Assembly: GCA_030737835.1 (NCBI GenBank)
Contig: CM060853.1
Coordinates: forward strand, 12,989,034 to 13,053,033
Length of the DNA: 64,000 nucleotides
Source: Acorus gramineus
Lineage: Eukaryota; Streptophyta; Magnoliopsida; Acorales; Acoraceae
Direction of reading: 5' to 3'
A program made the position numbers and the translations under genes. Every line of letters begins with the position of its first letter. The first letter of the stretch is position 1. The notes below the pieces were generated by a model, which was given only the letters and a program-made list of their open reading frames with translations, searched no databases and was not told the origin of the DNA. Below, one piece after another: positions 1-11,956 of this stretch.

Positions 1-2581
1 ACAAAAAATGACTGTTGGGAAGAAGAAGAAGAATGAGTCCGTTTGTATTTTTTGTGTAAAGGAGGAAGTTATATGAATATGTAAAATCAGAAAGTGGGTC
101 CTTTTGGATTCATCGCACAAATCAGGGAGTTATATGAATATTTTACATAGCTTCCAATACACAAAGGCATTTTCGTCATAGATTTGGGTCTTTTTGAATT
201 TATTAAACGAATAAGGGGTTATATGAATATATAAATTAACACTCGACGGAATATTATCAGAATATATATTTTTTTTAACAGAAAGTTAACCATGGGGCTA
301 GATGCTTAACCATGTCAACTTTGAGTGGATTATATGGATATTCGAATAAATGAGGGTTTTTTTGGATATACGCTAACTTTCAAGGGGTTATATGCATTTA
401 ACCGTTAATTATATTGATCCTTATATTAGATGTCATTATCTTGGGAGATCGAGTAATTCAAATTTTGAAAGTATAAGGACTCTGTTTAATTTCAACGATC
501 GTGTTAAAAGGACAATGATGTGTGCATATATACCAAATACAGAAAATAACACATGCATTCAATGCATTATATTAAATGTTGTATATACAGGTGATCCGAC
601 CTGAATTTCGCTAACGTAAGCCATGAATTATCATATATTAACTTTTTATGTTGGCATCCAAAGATTTTAACTCTGATTTTAGGGGTCAATGATATTGCAC
701 AGTACCATAAATTAATGAGATGATGTGTTTCAATATCTTTCATTTGTTTCTAGAGGCATATCAGCTTCTGTCACTCTAATAATTATTTATCCTCCGTATT
801 AAAATAAGAGTGCTGCTACATACATTTTTTTATTACAGCTCCACTTCCAGTCTTTTATGCGTTGAGAGAAATTATTAGAGTACATATTCACTTTAGCAAA
901 ACATATGCTTCGATAATTATTTTTTATATTTTCTATAAATATATTCATGTAAATTCATTTGAGTACATACTTCATTTTTTATAAAAATAAATACCTCATT
1001 AAATGAGATATACTATTTTTAAAAATTTCAAAACACTTGTAAACTAGATTTATGGTTGAAAAATTGACTGAACGTAACATTATCCTTAAAATAAACCAAC
1101 AAGTAAACAAAATGGGCTCTAGCCAGGCGATTTGGGCTGGATTTACTGGTTGGGCTTTGATTTCCTTTGTGGGCCAGAATGTACATATTATAATGAAGTA
1201 TAATTGGTCACGGTTGATTTTAAAATGGGAAAATGTTACACTCAAATGCATTTGATTGATCAAAATGTATTTCTTCTAAAGAAATACGTACTTTTATAAA
1301 AAGTAAAATATATATTCTAATCAATTAAATTATATCATTTATTAAAAATATAAAAAATTTACAACGTGATATATAACTTGATACAATGAGTAAAGATAGA
1401 ACTACATTTGAACTAAAAAATGTATGAGCGTAACAGAACTCTTTAGAAAAATGATACACTCAATCTGTAGTCTACAACATTTTTTTAAAAGAAAAATTAT
1501 ATACTCACCTATTAAATTACATATTGTTATATGAAATAAAACATATATCGTAAATATAATTTTATTTTTTAAAAAAAAAATTAAAAAAATTAATGTTTAT
1601 ATATTATGATAGAGCACATCCGCTTTGATATCGCTACAAAAATAAACTGGGTGAATCTTCTCAAGATATCTCAATCACATCATCCACTCACAGCATGCAC
1701 GCATGATTCGTTCCATTTGTGAATAAATGTTATGTGTAAGTGGAAGGGTTTCATTTTCAACCAACCGTGCTATGAATGTTGTGCAGATTATAATATTATA
1801 TTGGTACTGGCTTTATCAATGAATTTTTTTTTTTTTTTTTTTTTGGATAGGTGGAGGACCACAATAAATATATATATATATGCCCCCATGTGACAAAACA
1901 AGTGTATGATTAAGGATAATATTAGAAATAATCACATACATGATTTTTTTTATACACAGCAAGAAATTGTCCATTTATCCATTTATCTTTAAAAGGGCCG
2001 CACTCACATCGTGAAATTTGCTCCTAAATGGGCTCAAGGCTTTAAAATGCGTCTTGGTGTGTAAAAGCTATGCTTACATATAAGCACAGACTATCTTCTT
2101 CCATTAGACGATGTGGGACTAAACACCAAAACATCACCCCCACTCAATCCATGGGCCTCTTGGGACTGTTGAGCTTCCCTCTCAACGGGGCTGGGCATCA
2201 CACACTTGTCCATTGAATATATGTTGTTATAAAAAATGAAATATTGACTAAGAGTAATCAGGAGCGGACCGGGGGGGGGGGGCTCAGGGTTTGAAATTTG
2301 AAAATGTTATATTCAGTCATGTTTGCATCCTCGTTAGCATGCATATAAATTTGATTTTTTTAATTACATGCCAGATAATGAAGTATATTAATAAATGAAG
2401 TACATTTGATTTTTTAATAGAATATAAAATTCATGCCCTTATGAAACAAATGCATATATTTAATTTATAGTTTCTATAATAGTGTACACGGAAATAGTGA
2501 AATATATAATGAATTAGCTAATTTTATATATTGTGTTAAACATGACGGATGCAAATAGGGCTACAAAATGGACTTAGTATA
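1..2581. other. AT-rich intergenic DNA with degenerate repeats
   Basis: No supportable gene. The first 390 bases contain at least four degenerate copies of a unit that includes 'gttatatgaatat', spaced roughly 60-100 bases apart. About 925-1090 resembles 9485-9668 (shared stretches around 'cctcattaaatgagatatac' and 'acgtaacattatcctt'), so it is a dispersed repeat. About 1996-2215 has the 'gatgtgggactaaacacc' type of sequence common in plant repeats and related to 18400-18880. A poly-T tract lies near 1827-1844 and a G tract near 2271-2282. Confidence 0.5.
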
Positions 2582-2640
2582 GGGTTAAAGACATCGAAGT
2601 CCTCACAAACATGGGTAATCCCATATAAGTTGTTATGTTT
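2582..2640. mobile_element. fragment of the long-TIR MITE family (one end only)
   Basis: Starts with the family's terminal motif 'gggttaaagacatc', followed by 'taatcccatataagt', as in the copies at 11374 and 49393. The rest of the element is missing, so this is a broken or solo terminal-repeat copy. Confidence 0.5.
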
Positions 2641-4269
2641 GTGTCACTTTTAAGTGATTAAATATAATGTTTTTATTTATTTTTAGATTTCAGGCGCTCA
2701 ATTTAAAAATATAACTGCATATTGATGATCCTAGTATCTACTTTGACTTAAAAATAAATTTTCGTCGTGTTCTGACATCGTTTTAAAATTTGTGCAGTTC
2801 CGAATGGTATCCGTGTTTAGCCGTTACTGGGTTTTGATTGGTGGGAATTTTCCATACTTAGCGTACAAGTTTCTCTTCTTTGATTGGGTGGGTGGTGACT
2901 CTAAACAAGTATCACCCCCTCTCCAACCCTTGGTTCATAATGTCTCTATTAGAAGTGAGTGTAAGCCTAAATATACCCCCTCCTTACTTCATCACACCAA
3001 GCCCATTTGTACCTCTTTTACTCCCATCTCACACTAAAAACCCTAAATTTAGTTTAATCTCTGTCTCCCTCTTTCCCCTTTCCATTCTCTCTAGAGAAAC
3101 CCCCTTTGTGTGTGATTTTTGGTGGTGCAAGTGCAAATGAAGAGAAGAAAATGAAGGAAGAGTGAAAAGGATGGTAAGTATGTGTGTGAACCTTGTATTT
3201 CCCCCACCTCCCTCTTCTTTTCCATGACATTCTTTTGACCTCATTGTTTGTTTTGGCTTATATGAGGGTGCTCATCTAGTAGTGGTTATGGCTATGCATG
3301 TGTGATGACTTGATTGCTTGTGGTGGTGATGGTGGTGGTAGAATCCCTTGTGCGCGTCCTTTTCCCCTCTTCTTCTCATGGTATGTTTGTTTCCCCTTTA
3401 TGTCATGTAGGTGTTTGTGTTTATGCTTCAATGAAGTATGAGTTTTTTTTTATTTAGTGCTTTGGATGGTCAGCAAGGATGCATAGGTGCTGTTGTATGT
3501 GTTTTTCTCCTTTTTCTTGTTGTTGGGAGTTTTGTGTTATAATAATACAGATTTCTGTCATATAACAATCCTTGTGAAACTAGTACTTAAAGACACATTC
3601 TTAGGATTGCGTCATCATATGATATGATCATCCATGTATCTAAGTTCTATATATGAAATATGGTATCATAATATTGTCTGTGTTGTAAGTTAGAACCTGA
3701 TTTGCATGGACTGTCCAGATTCGCGTAGGAAATTATCAGTTTCTGGAAATATTTTATTTTGGGCATTTAGAGGCTAAATAAGATTATGATGTCTTCACGA
3801 ATTATGACCAAAACATGTCAGAGAAAGTGTATGATTTATTTTAGAATTATTGGATGTGTATTTGGTGCTGTGGAGATCAAAGTTTAGGGCTGGTTGCAAT
3901 AGATGTACCAGTTTTGTTTGATTGTGTGTCAAAGAGCTATTATGCATGATGTGGGAACTATCAAAAGTTAGTGTCTTCATGAAGTACGCTTTTATGTGTG
4001 TTAGGAGACTTCATATTTTAATTGAGCATCATTGGTTATGTTTTGCAGCTTTCGTTGGCGCGCGACGATTTGTGTCAATGGTGAGTGATTCGATCCACCC
4101 ATTTAGGAAGCGCGTAATATACGTAGCCGTGCTCCGTGTATTCTAAGAGTGTTGTAGTTATGTAGTATTCATATAAATGGACGTATTATTAAGATTATAA
4201 CTTACCATGTTAGATAATGCATACATATATTTATAAATTATATTTTGTGCAGATAACTTATATCGCATC
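2641..4269. other. non-coding, repeat-like DNA flanking the solo LTR
   Basis: Only short open frames are present (none longer than about 86 codons) and none resembles a known protein. The style of the sequence (T/G-rich prose, an 'aaaccctaaa' box near 3040, 'gtaagta' after a short purine-rich stretch at about 3173) suggests the leader or LTR of an older retroelement into which the 4270-6748 LTR inserted. That last point is inference. Confidence 0.35.
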
Positions 4270-6748
4270 TGTAACGTTTCTGTATTTTTCAGCCTTTTAT
4301 ATTTATTTTAAATATATAATGAAAATTTTAATTGAAATTTAATTATTTCATTTTTTCAGATTTGACGGTAGGCCCAAATGGGTCCAATTTAATTTATAAT
4401 TATAATAATTATAAATTGATTTTGAAATATTTATTTTATATTTTTTTGGAGATCTTTATAGTCTCAAGATATTTAGGTTGAAATTTGGTGAGATTCAGAG
4501 TTTGGGAAATTAGGTGTTTAGGATTTTGTGTTAAGTTATTGGGCCCAGGGATCTAATTGCGAATCCATAAAACATTTTAATAGCCTTCAGGGATCTGTTT
4601 GTAAATCGGATAGGGATCTGTCAGTAAATCGGATAAGGAATTAGTTGTAAATCCAGAATACTTGAGGGGTCGTTTTGTAATTTTGGTAAAAACCCCTTTT
4701 ATATAACACGTTTTGGGTTAGGGTTTGCATCAGATTTCTCATGTGGCGTGAAGGGTGGTGATGACCTAACCCTATCCCATCGAATACCACAAGAGATGAT
4801 ATGGTGGGTGTTGTGACCAAGACCAATCTAAGGTGAGAAATCATTCTCTATCGATTTGGTTGTTTAGTGTTTTAATTTATTTTTGTTAGAAGATGATTGT
4901 GTCAATCGATTGTTTGGGAAGAAGGTTGATGAATTAGGTTTAGGATTTGATTGATTTTAAATAGATGATTATTTGATTTGATTTCAATGGATCTCGAAGG
5001 ATTTCTTCATATCAAATTAGATTTATTGCTTTTGGGGATTTAAGGGTTATTTTCGGGTTAATTATATACTTGGATGTTAAATCGTATTTTTGACTATGAT
5101 AGAGTCGTTTCTGGGAACATTGTATTTCACAAACAGAAATAGGTTTCGAAAAGATCTTTCCAAGGAATCATGAATCGTCCAATTCGGAGTTACAGGTAGA
5201 AAGTTATGATCTTTCAATGATTTCTCTACAGTTTCTTAGAATTCAAAATATTTGTCTTCGTGACCAAGTTTGATGAATTTTAGAGATTAAAGGGATCCCA
5301 AATGAATGTTTAATGAGTATAATTTGATTTGTGAGTTTTGATGATTTTATTGATCTTAGTGACTCAAATTGGATCTTAATTTGATGATTTGGCTTAGTGG
5401 GATCAATGAATATTAATTGGATATTATTGTTATTTGGATGTAAATTGATTGGATTGAGTTATTTCGATCATTGATGTTGTAGTTGAGCCTTATTGGATTT
5501 GTCTAAATACTCATTCGAGGATTGATCGATTTTGTGGGCCTTATGAATAAATGGATATTGATTATCGGATCATTGTGAGATATGAACACTTTATTATTTA
5601 TTTGGAGTTGTAATTTTTGTTAGGCCTTTAAGGTGAGTTGCGGATTGTAGGTCTATTTGGTACGGGCTCTTGGGATTATTGGGCTGAGTGTTGTTGTAAG
5701 TTGTTTGTCAGTTGTTTATCATGATTGAATGATTTTCTTATTTATTGATTGCATAATTGTTATGCTAGGTTATCCACGTGCGAGTGTGTAGCGTTCATGC
5801 ACATGCATCGGTTTGTATTGCGTGTATTAGAGGTGAGTGGATGTCTCTATATTATTTGAAAAGCATCATGTTATTTTATGATTATGAAATCTATCTTGTA
5901 TGAAGCATATGAGCATGTTATCATCATATAGATTGATATTTTTGGATATATCACATGCATTGAAAATTATGGGATTTATGAAAATCGTTGCATGCTGTAT
6001 ACTTGAAAGAATAAGTAGTTTTGATTATGCATCCTTTAAATCGTCTAGGTGGCTTCGGTCTAAAATTTGACCTAAGTCTAGGTGGCTATGTCTACATGGC
6101 CTGATTTTTAAAGCAAAATCTCTGCGGCTGGGTGTTGTGGAAAGCGGGCATGCGTGTTCATTGCATTCATACTCATCATATAGTTTTGAGAATAGTGTTT
6201 TATAACATCATGTATTCCTTAAATGAGAAGCTTTACACCTGGCATGTTTTGAATAACATTTTTATCATAAGATTTATGTATTATATAATTGTTTAGCGAG
6301 ACACCTTTATAAAGTCATTATTTTTTAAGCATATTACATTATTGGGACACTTGTGTCCATTCACTGAGCGCGTGGTAGCTCATCCCTCTCTTTTCCCAAC
6401 CTTTCAGATTAGTTGTTGGTGGTTGTCGATCTCGTTAAGGCATTAGAGGTTGAAACTCGTAATTTAAATCTGGAGCACTAGACTTGTGTAAAAGGTGTTG
6501 GTCATTTCTTTGGCATGTAGAGGGCCCATATGTATGATAGTGTGGATATATAAATTTAGTTGTTTCTGATGTATATTGAATTTGTGCTGGATTTTAGCCT
6601 TGATAATATATGTATAATTATGGTGATGTATTCTTATGTTCTCTGGATGAAAAAAAATATATATATAGAACTCTGAGATTTGAGGAATTAAGTTAACGCA
6701 ACCGGATTTCACGCTTCAAAATGGAGTCGTGGATCTGGGAGCGTTACA
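4270..6748 (+). mobile_element. solo LTR of a Ty3/gypsy-type retrotransposon
   Basis: A 2,479-bp block begins TGTAACG and ends CGTTACA, perfect 7-bp inverted ends of the TG...CA type. It is bounded by 'gcatc' (4265-4269) and 'gcacc' (6749-6753), a 5-bp target duplication with one mismatch. There is no internal coding region and no second LTR, so it is a solo LTR left after LTR-LTR recombination. Phrases such as 'gggacacttgtgtccattcactgagcg' near 6353 and the ending '...gggagcgttaca' are typical of long plant gypsy LTRs. Strand is given by the LTR reading direction; the lineage assignment is inference. Confidence 0.7.
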
Positions 6749-8130
6749 GCACCCATTACTTGTTTGTACACCATAATACACGCATAAATAACCATATATT
6801 TTATACAACTATTGCTAGCATGATATTGTATCTTATGTATCTAGTATCATAGAATATGATATGGCATAGGTAGTTCGTGTATCGAATTTGTTCCATGATT
6901 AGTTAAATATGTGGTATGCTATTTATCATTAAGTTTGTATGGTTCCATATTTAGCTTTGATATATTATGGAATGTTAAAACTAAATACTTAAATACTAAA
7001 CTTTGCTTATCAGTTATAGGTGTGTGTAGGACCCGCCTTTGAGGTCATGCTAGGCCATTATTCAGTTGCGAATATAGTTAATCTTCCCGCATCCGAGGGA
7101 TGCAACTTTATGGGAATTCACGAGAATTCGATAGCTGGAAAGTTCATAAGGTTCATATTGTGAGTGTGGAGTGTTTCTTTTACACATCATCGTGCGTTGA
7201 AACTGTCCAGCGTCGGAGCTGTCCTGTGTGGTGCCCCCATGATGTTGGAAGGCCGCTAGGAAGAGGGCTACCGGATGATGTAGGGCGTTAGCGTATTGAT
7301 TTCTCCCAAAAGTATCTTGTCATCCCTATGCCAAGGGTGAAGGCATAGTGAGTGCACGTCTTTGTGTGATTGTTTCTATCTTTGGATTATATTCCATGTC
7401 TTGGTTAAACTGTTATTGTACTTTTAATGTGATATAAATGTGGTGTTTAGATTCTTACCATTCACTGAACTTGTAGCTTACCCCTGGTGTGTTGTTCCTC
7501 CACCAAGGGCTGAATTGATCTTAATGGAGGAGCCCCACATGGTGAGATTCCAGTAGTTGTTGCAGTGTCTGATCTTTTGGTTATGTGAGCGTGAGGTCAT
7601 CAGCATTCCTCTTACCTATATGTTATGGTAGATCTTAAAGGAGGAGCCCCACGTGGTGAGATTCCAGTAGTTGTTGCAGCGTCTGATCTTTTGGTTCTGC
7701 GAGCGTGAGATCATCAGCATTCTTCTTACCTATATGTTATGGTATTCGTGCTTGAGGCACATGTCGTTATTTTTAGTTGATTTTGACTATTGCGAGTATG
7801 AGGCCATCAGCATTCCTCTTACTTATATGTTATGGTATTCGTGCTTGAGGCACATGTCGTTATTTTTAGTTGATTTTGACTAGATTTGGCTCTCACATGA
7901 CATTAATTGTGTTAATTGGATCTGTAATATTATTTTAGATTACAGATTTATGTCATTTTACGCTTCCGCACTCTCCGGTAAGCTATCTATTATTATTGCT
8001 TTGTTAAACCAGATATGTCATATGTTGGATTATCGATGTATCCCTTGGAGTCATTATTGATATCTTGTATTGATCACCTGATATTTATATATATTGCTAC
8101 GATCCGGGGACGGCAGCTCTGGAGCTTAAC
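6749..8130. other. non-coding DNA, probably remnant of an older LTR element
   Basis: No gene. The text continues the style of 2641-4269 on the other side of the solo LTR, including 'cattcactgaacttgtagcttacccc' near 7460, the kind of phrase found toward the 3' part of plant gypsy LTRs. I infer one older element split by the younger LTR. It contains the tandem repeats listed at 7517-7883. Confidence 0.35.
7517..7883. repeat. nested tandem repeats, periods 114 and 93 bp
   Basis: A unit starting 'gatcttaa' occurs at 7517 and 7631 (period 114). The second copy partly overlaps a second duplication with period 93: units starting 'gagcgtgag' at 7701 and 'gagtatgag' at 7794. Copies differ at only a few positions, so the duplications are recent. 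Short frames through the region come from the repeat and do not look like protein. Confidence 0.75.
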
Positions 8131-8576
8131 ATAAGTCCTTATCAAAGTTGGGGCAGACATATAAGTCCTTGAAAACTCACAAAAACCCATATACATCTCT
8201 CGTTTCAACAAAAATTAATTCTAACATAACATACCCTACTTAACTTTAACCTACAACCATTAAATGATTAAATTATCTTCAAATTTTTAAACATTTTCAA
8301 TCAATACAACAATGTTAATGAAGAAACATCAAAAGTCTTACAAGGATAGTTTAATCTTTACATGGACTAATTTGTTTTTATGATTATTTATGGAGACTAT
8401 AATGTTTACACAATTACATGGTGATAAAATATTCTATCAAATTTGAATGAAATTTTAACCTGAGGATAATAATTAAGTTTTTGTGAGTTTCCAGGGACTT
8501 ATGTGTCTGACCTACCTTTCACAAGGACTTATATGGAATTACCCATGTTTACAGTGATGCATATGCCTTTAACCCC
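8131..8576. mobile_element. 5'-truncated copy of the long-TIR Mutator-type MITE
   Basis: Matches the full copies at 11374-11863 and 49393-49874 from 'ataagtcctt' onward and ends 'gcctttaacccc', the family terminus. The first 30 or so bases of one inverted end are missing. Internally the two arms pair over about 100 bases. Confidence 0.6.
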
Positions 8577-8939
8577 TTAGTATATTAGTGCCCATTGAAT
8601 ATTTTGAAATTTGGAGGATGTGGTCTTTTTTTTTTTAAATTTGTGAAATGCTTTGTTTTTAAGGGGAATATTGGTATATGATTTTTTTAAGGGTTGAAAA
8701 ATCACTGATTTGACTTTTTTAGGAATTTTTTTTATTTATTTTGATTTTTCAGGTTTGCTATATTAAGTCTCTCCAATTTTTTGGAAGTTCGGTTTTAAAA
8801 ACCCTAATTAAAATATAAGCTTAAAGGATATCCTTATATGTTTTTGTAAATAATTTTTTTTTCTTCATGTTCATTTTTTCTATATCATGCAATGGGAATA
8901 ATGAGATTTCAAGAATTTTTTTATTGTAAGAGTGCGTTT

Positions 8940-9159
8940 GGAAACACAGTTTAAAAGTCACATTTTATCTTTTAGCTGTTTTATACATGATTTTTAATGA
9001 TGATGACTGCTTTATGAAACATAAATTTTGAGGCATAGTCCTTTAACAAAATCTAGTAATGATGATGCATGTAAGCTGACATGTTTAGTAATAACTGTTA
9101 GCTTTTAGTTTTTTAAAAAGCTAAAAACCCCCAAAAAATTTTTTTTGCCAAACACACCC
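8940..9159. mobile_element. Tourist-like MITE (PIF/Harbinger type)
   Basis: A 220-bp element flanked on both sides by the trinucleotide TAA (8937-8939 and 9160-9162). Ends are GAGTGCGTTTGG and, on the reverse strand, GGGTGTGTTTGG. Short inverted ends plus a TAA target duplication are the signature of Tourist MITEs. There is no coding capacity. Confidence 0.6.
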
Positions 9160-10682
9160 TAAGTCTCTTGGTCTTCTGGCTCCCCTCTTATTCTAATTCC
9201 TAATTCCATCTTTACGTGAAATGTTTTTCCTTGTGATTTTTTTCTTTGAAAAAATAAAAAATAATATTTTGCATATACTACAACAACGTAGTGTATATTG
9301 TATTTTCGTAGTGTAGGGGCTACAAAACAGACTGAGTGACACTCCCATTGAGTTGATACAAGAGGGAGCAGTCTTTATTCAGTGGGCATTGTTACACCCA
9401 GATTCATTTTCAGCCCCAATTCCAACCCTATATGTGTCGATAGAATATTAACGACACATATACTCATGTAAACAAGGCATATGCTTTGAAAGACTTTTTT
9501 TACATTTTTTATAAATTCATCCATGCAATTTATTGGAGTATATGTTTCTTCTTTTTTTTTATAAAAGCACGTATCTCATTAAATGAGGTATACTATTTTT
9601 AAAAAATTCGAAACACATGTAGAATGAAATTAAGGCTGAAAATGGGGCTAGACGTAACATTATCCTTATTCGGTTTGTGTTGGAGGCTTGGCCCATATTA
9701 ATCCAACATACAAGGTTCATGGGCCCGTATGTGAGGTAAAATGATGCCTTGGGTCCGGCCCACTGACATGCTTATGAAACCCTATTGAGTTTGCTCACCT
9801 AATCAATCTCCCACCCAACCAAATCTCAAACCCTAATTTTTTTCATTAGAAGAATCATCAAAGCACATTCAAAAGTTTGTTATCAGATGCAACAACAACA
9901 AAAGGAGGGAACTGTACCACCACAGCCAACCTGCCACACCTTTGACTGATGAAGTCATTTCTTTGGTCCAAACTTGTGATGCTAATAACATAACAAACTC
10001 ACATCTCTTATCATGACCTAAGATGGATATTACAACATGGAATAAAAAAATGATCTTTGGGTGAGTTTGTAACCAATCTCCTCATGACTATTTTGCTTTT
10101 GCAGATCAAAATGGGGAGAGGTGTTTTTGGGATGATGATGATGGCTTTTTTTCTCATGCAACTCTCTCAGTGTGGCCCTTTTAAGTCAAGGAAAAATAAA
10201 AATATGTTTGTCATTTTATACAAGTTATAAATAGAATTGAATATAGGGTTTTTTATGGACATAATTATTATGGCATGTGAAATTTTGGTTCTTTTCATTA
10301 ATACTATTGAAATTGATTATGAACAAATTCTATTTTGACATATCAATTCTTCACTTTATTCGATCTGACATTTTCATCCACACTTGATATAGATTATGAT
10401 AGATGTGGAAAATGTTGCCCGCCTTGTTAGAGAAAGAAAGAGAGAAAAATCATTTTTTTTTTTAAGATATAGGAATAATATTAAGATTTTCATTTTTTTT
10501 CTTTATACAAATTTTTTTTCTTAAAAATTCATTTTATGTGATTTACTCCTCAATTTGTTGGACTAGATGTTAAATGCATTGATATTGATAAATCTTAGTG
10601 ACAACATTCCATTAAAGATAAATTTTAATACACTTAAAAGAACATCTTAACTAAATGTAGGCATGCATGTTTTAAAACTTAA
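9160..10682. other. intergenic DNA with a promoter-like stretch and possible broken gene
   Basis: About 9485-9668 is a dispersed repeat related to 925-1090. From about 9670 the sequence looks like a plant promoter and 5' leader ('atgggcccg' near 9720, 'aaaccctaat' near 9830), followed by ATG at 9887. The frame stops after 20 codons, while a second frame (about 9931-10015) stays open with protein-like content. A good acceptor (ttttgcag) lies near 10104, followed by a 24-codon frame ending TAA. I could not join these into a working gene; it may be a decayed gene fragment. Confidence 0.3.
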
Positions 10683-11079
10683 GAGTATCTTCAATGTATA
10701 TGTTAGCTAAACAAGATGTTAAAGTGTTATGTCAGCACTTTATACCTTCACTACACACTCATTTACTACATTCCTATTTAATTGTTTGTTATTGTTTCAA
10801 TGGACTAGCTAAATAAACTAGCCAAACCAAAAGTGGGCCTCACTTCTCTACCCACTCAACCTCTCAAATGTATTTTTTATTAATTTTTTAAGGAGAACTA
10901 TCACGTGGGGCCCATATTTGACTAGTTAAAACACTAGCTACAGTTAACATGAAAGATAACATCTGACACGTGGGTCTCACATTTAGCTCCTTCTTAACAT
11001 CTCCATTGAAACAATATTTTTACATATTATATAAAATATGACACTAACATATTAGTTAACATATCTATTGAAGATGCTC
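10683..11079. mobile_element. MITE with GAGYATCTTCAAT inverted ends
   Basis: A 397-bp element starting GAGTATCTTCAATG. The reverse complement of its end reads GAGCATCTTCAATAG, and the match extends into 'atatgttagctaa' versus 'atatgttaactaa'. No coding region. I did not find a clean target duplication, so the superfamily is left open. Confidence 0.5.
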
Positions 11080-11373
11080 GAATATAACAGAACTTATATA
11101 ATTATCTGCCCCTACCGAGGGATGATAAATTATATCATGCTAAAGTGGTGCTCATATAAAATGATATAACATCGTTTTTTCAATTAATTAATTGAGAAAA
11201 ATGCATATAATCGGATGTCATGTCCGTTAGTTGAGCATTTTATACCTACTTTATTATTAGAATTTCACTCAAGTTCAATCAATTATTTAATGTTGAATTT
11301 TTTTAAAAAAAATCCTGATAGATAAGGATGGTAATTATGTCATTTCAATATTATCCAACTAAGGAATAATTAA

Positions 11374-11863
11374 GGGTTAAAGACATATGTATATCTATCA
11401 ATAAGGGTAATCCTATATAAGTCCATGTGAAAGTTTGTGTAAATACACGAGTATTTGAAAACTCACAAAAACTTAATTATCATCTCCAAGTTAAATTTTT
11501 ATTTAAATTTAACAGAATATTTTATCGTCATATAATTGTATAAACATTATAGTCTCTATAAATAATCATAAAAAAAAATTAATCCATGCAAAGATCAAAT
11601 TATCTTGTAAGATTTTGTTATGTTTTTTCATTTTTATTGAGATATTTTATTGAAAATGGTACAAAAATTTGATGATAATTTAATCATTTCATGGTTATAG
11701 ATTAAAATTAAGTAAGATAGGTTGAGTTATAATTAATTTTTGTTGAAACCAGAGATATATATGGATTTTTATGAGTTTTTAAATATTTGTATTTCTTTCG
11801 TAATATTGATGAGGATTTCTATGAAATTATCCCTGTTTACAAGGGTTTGAATGTCTTTGATCC
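11374..11863. mobile_element. long-TIR Mutator-type MITE, near full length
   Basis: A 490-bp element with ends 'gggttaaagacat' and (reverse) 'ggatcaaagacat'. Flanks are 'aataattaa' (11365-11373) and 'aataaataa' (11864-11872), a 9-bp duplication with one mismatch. The two halves are inverted copies over 100 bases or more. It sits directly upstream of the seven-helix protein gene (ATG 11957) and ends within about 80 bases of its transcribed leader. Confidence 0.65.
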
Positions 11864-11935
11864 AATAAATAAATAAAAAAGTTTTGTTTCGGGACCTATA
11901 AATACAATTTTGTCTGATCTAACAGAGCTCCGAAA

Positions 11936-11956
11936 ATTTTCCCTCTCTCTCTCCAA
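11936..11956 (+). promoter_or_regulatory. CT-rich leader before the seven-helix protein start
   Basis: The stretch 'ttttccctctctctctccaa' lies immediately before ATG 11957. Pyrimidine-rich leaders of this kind are common near plant transcription starts. 'tataaatac' at about 11897 is a plausible TATA box. Confidence 0.4.

Noticed and set aside
4641..4844. Short open frames within the solo LTR
   Set aside because: LTRs are non-coding; the frames are short, unrelated to known proteins and not conserved in any visible way.
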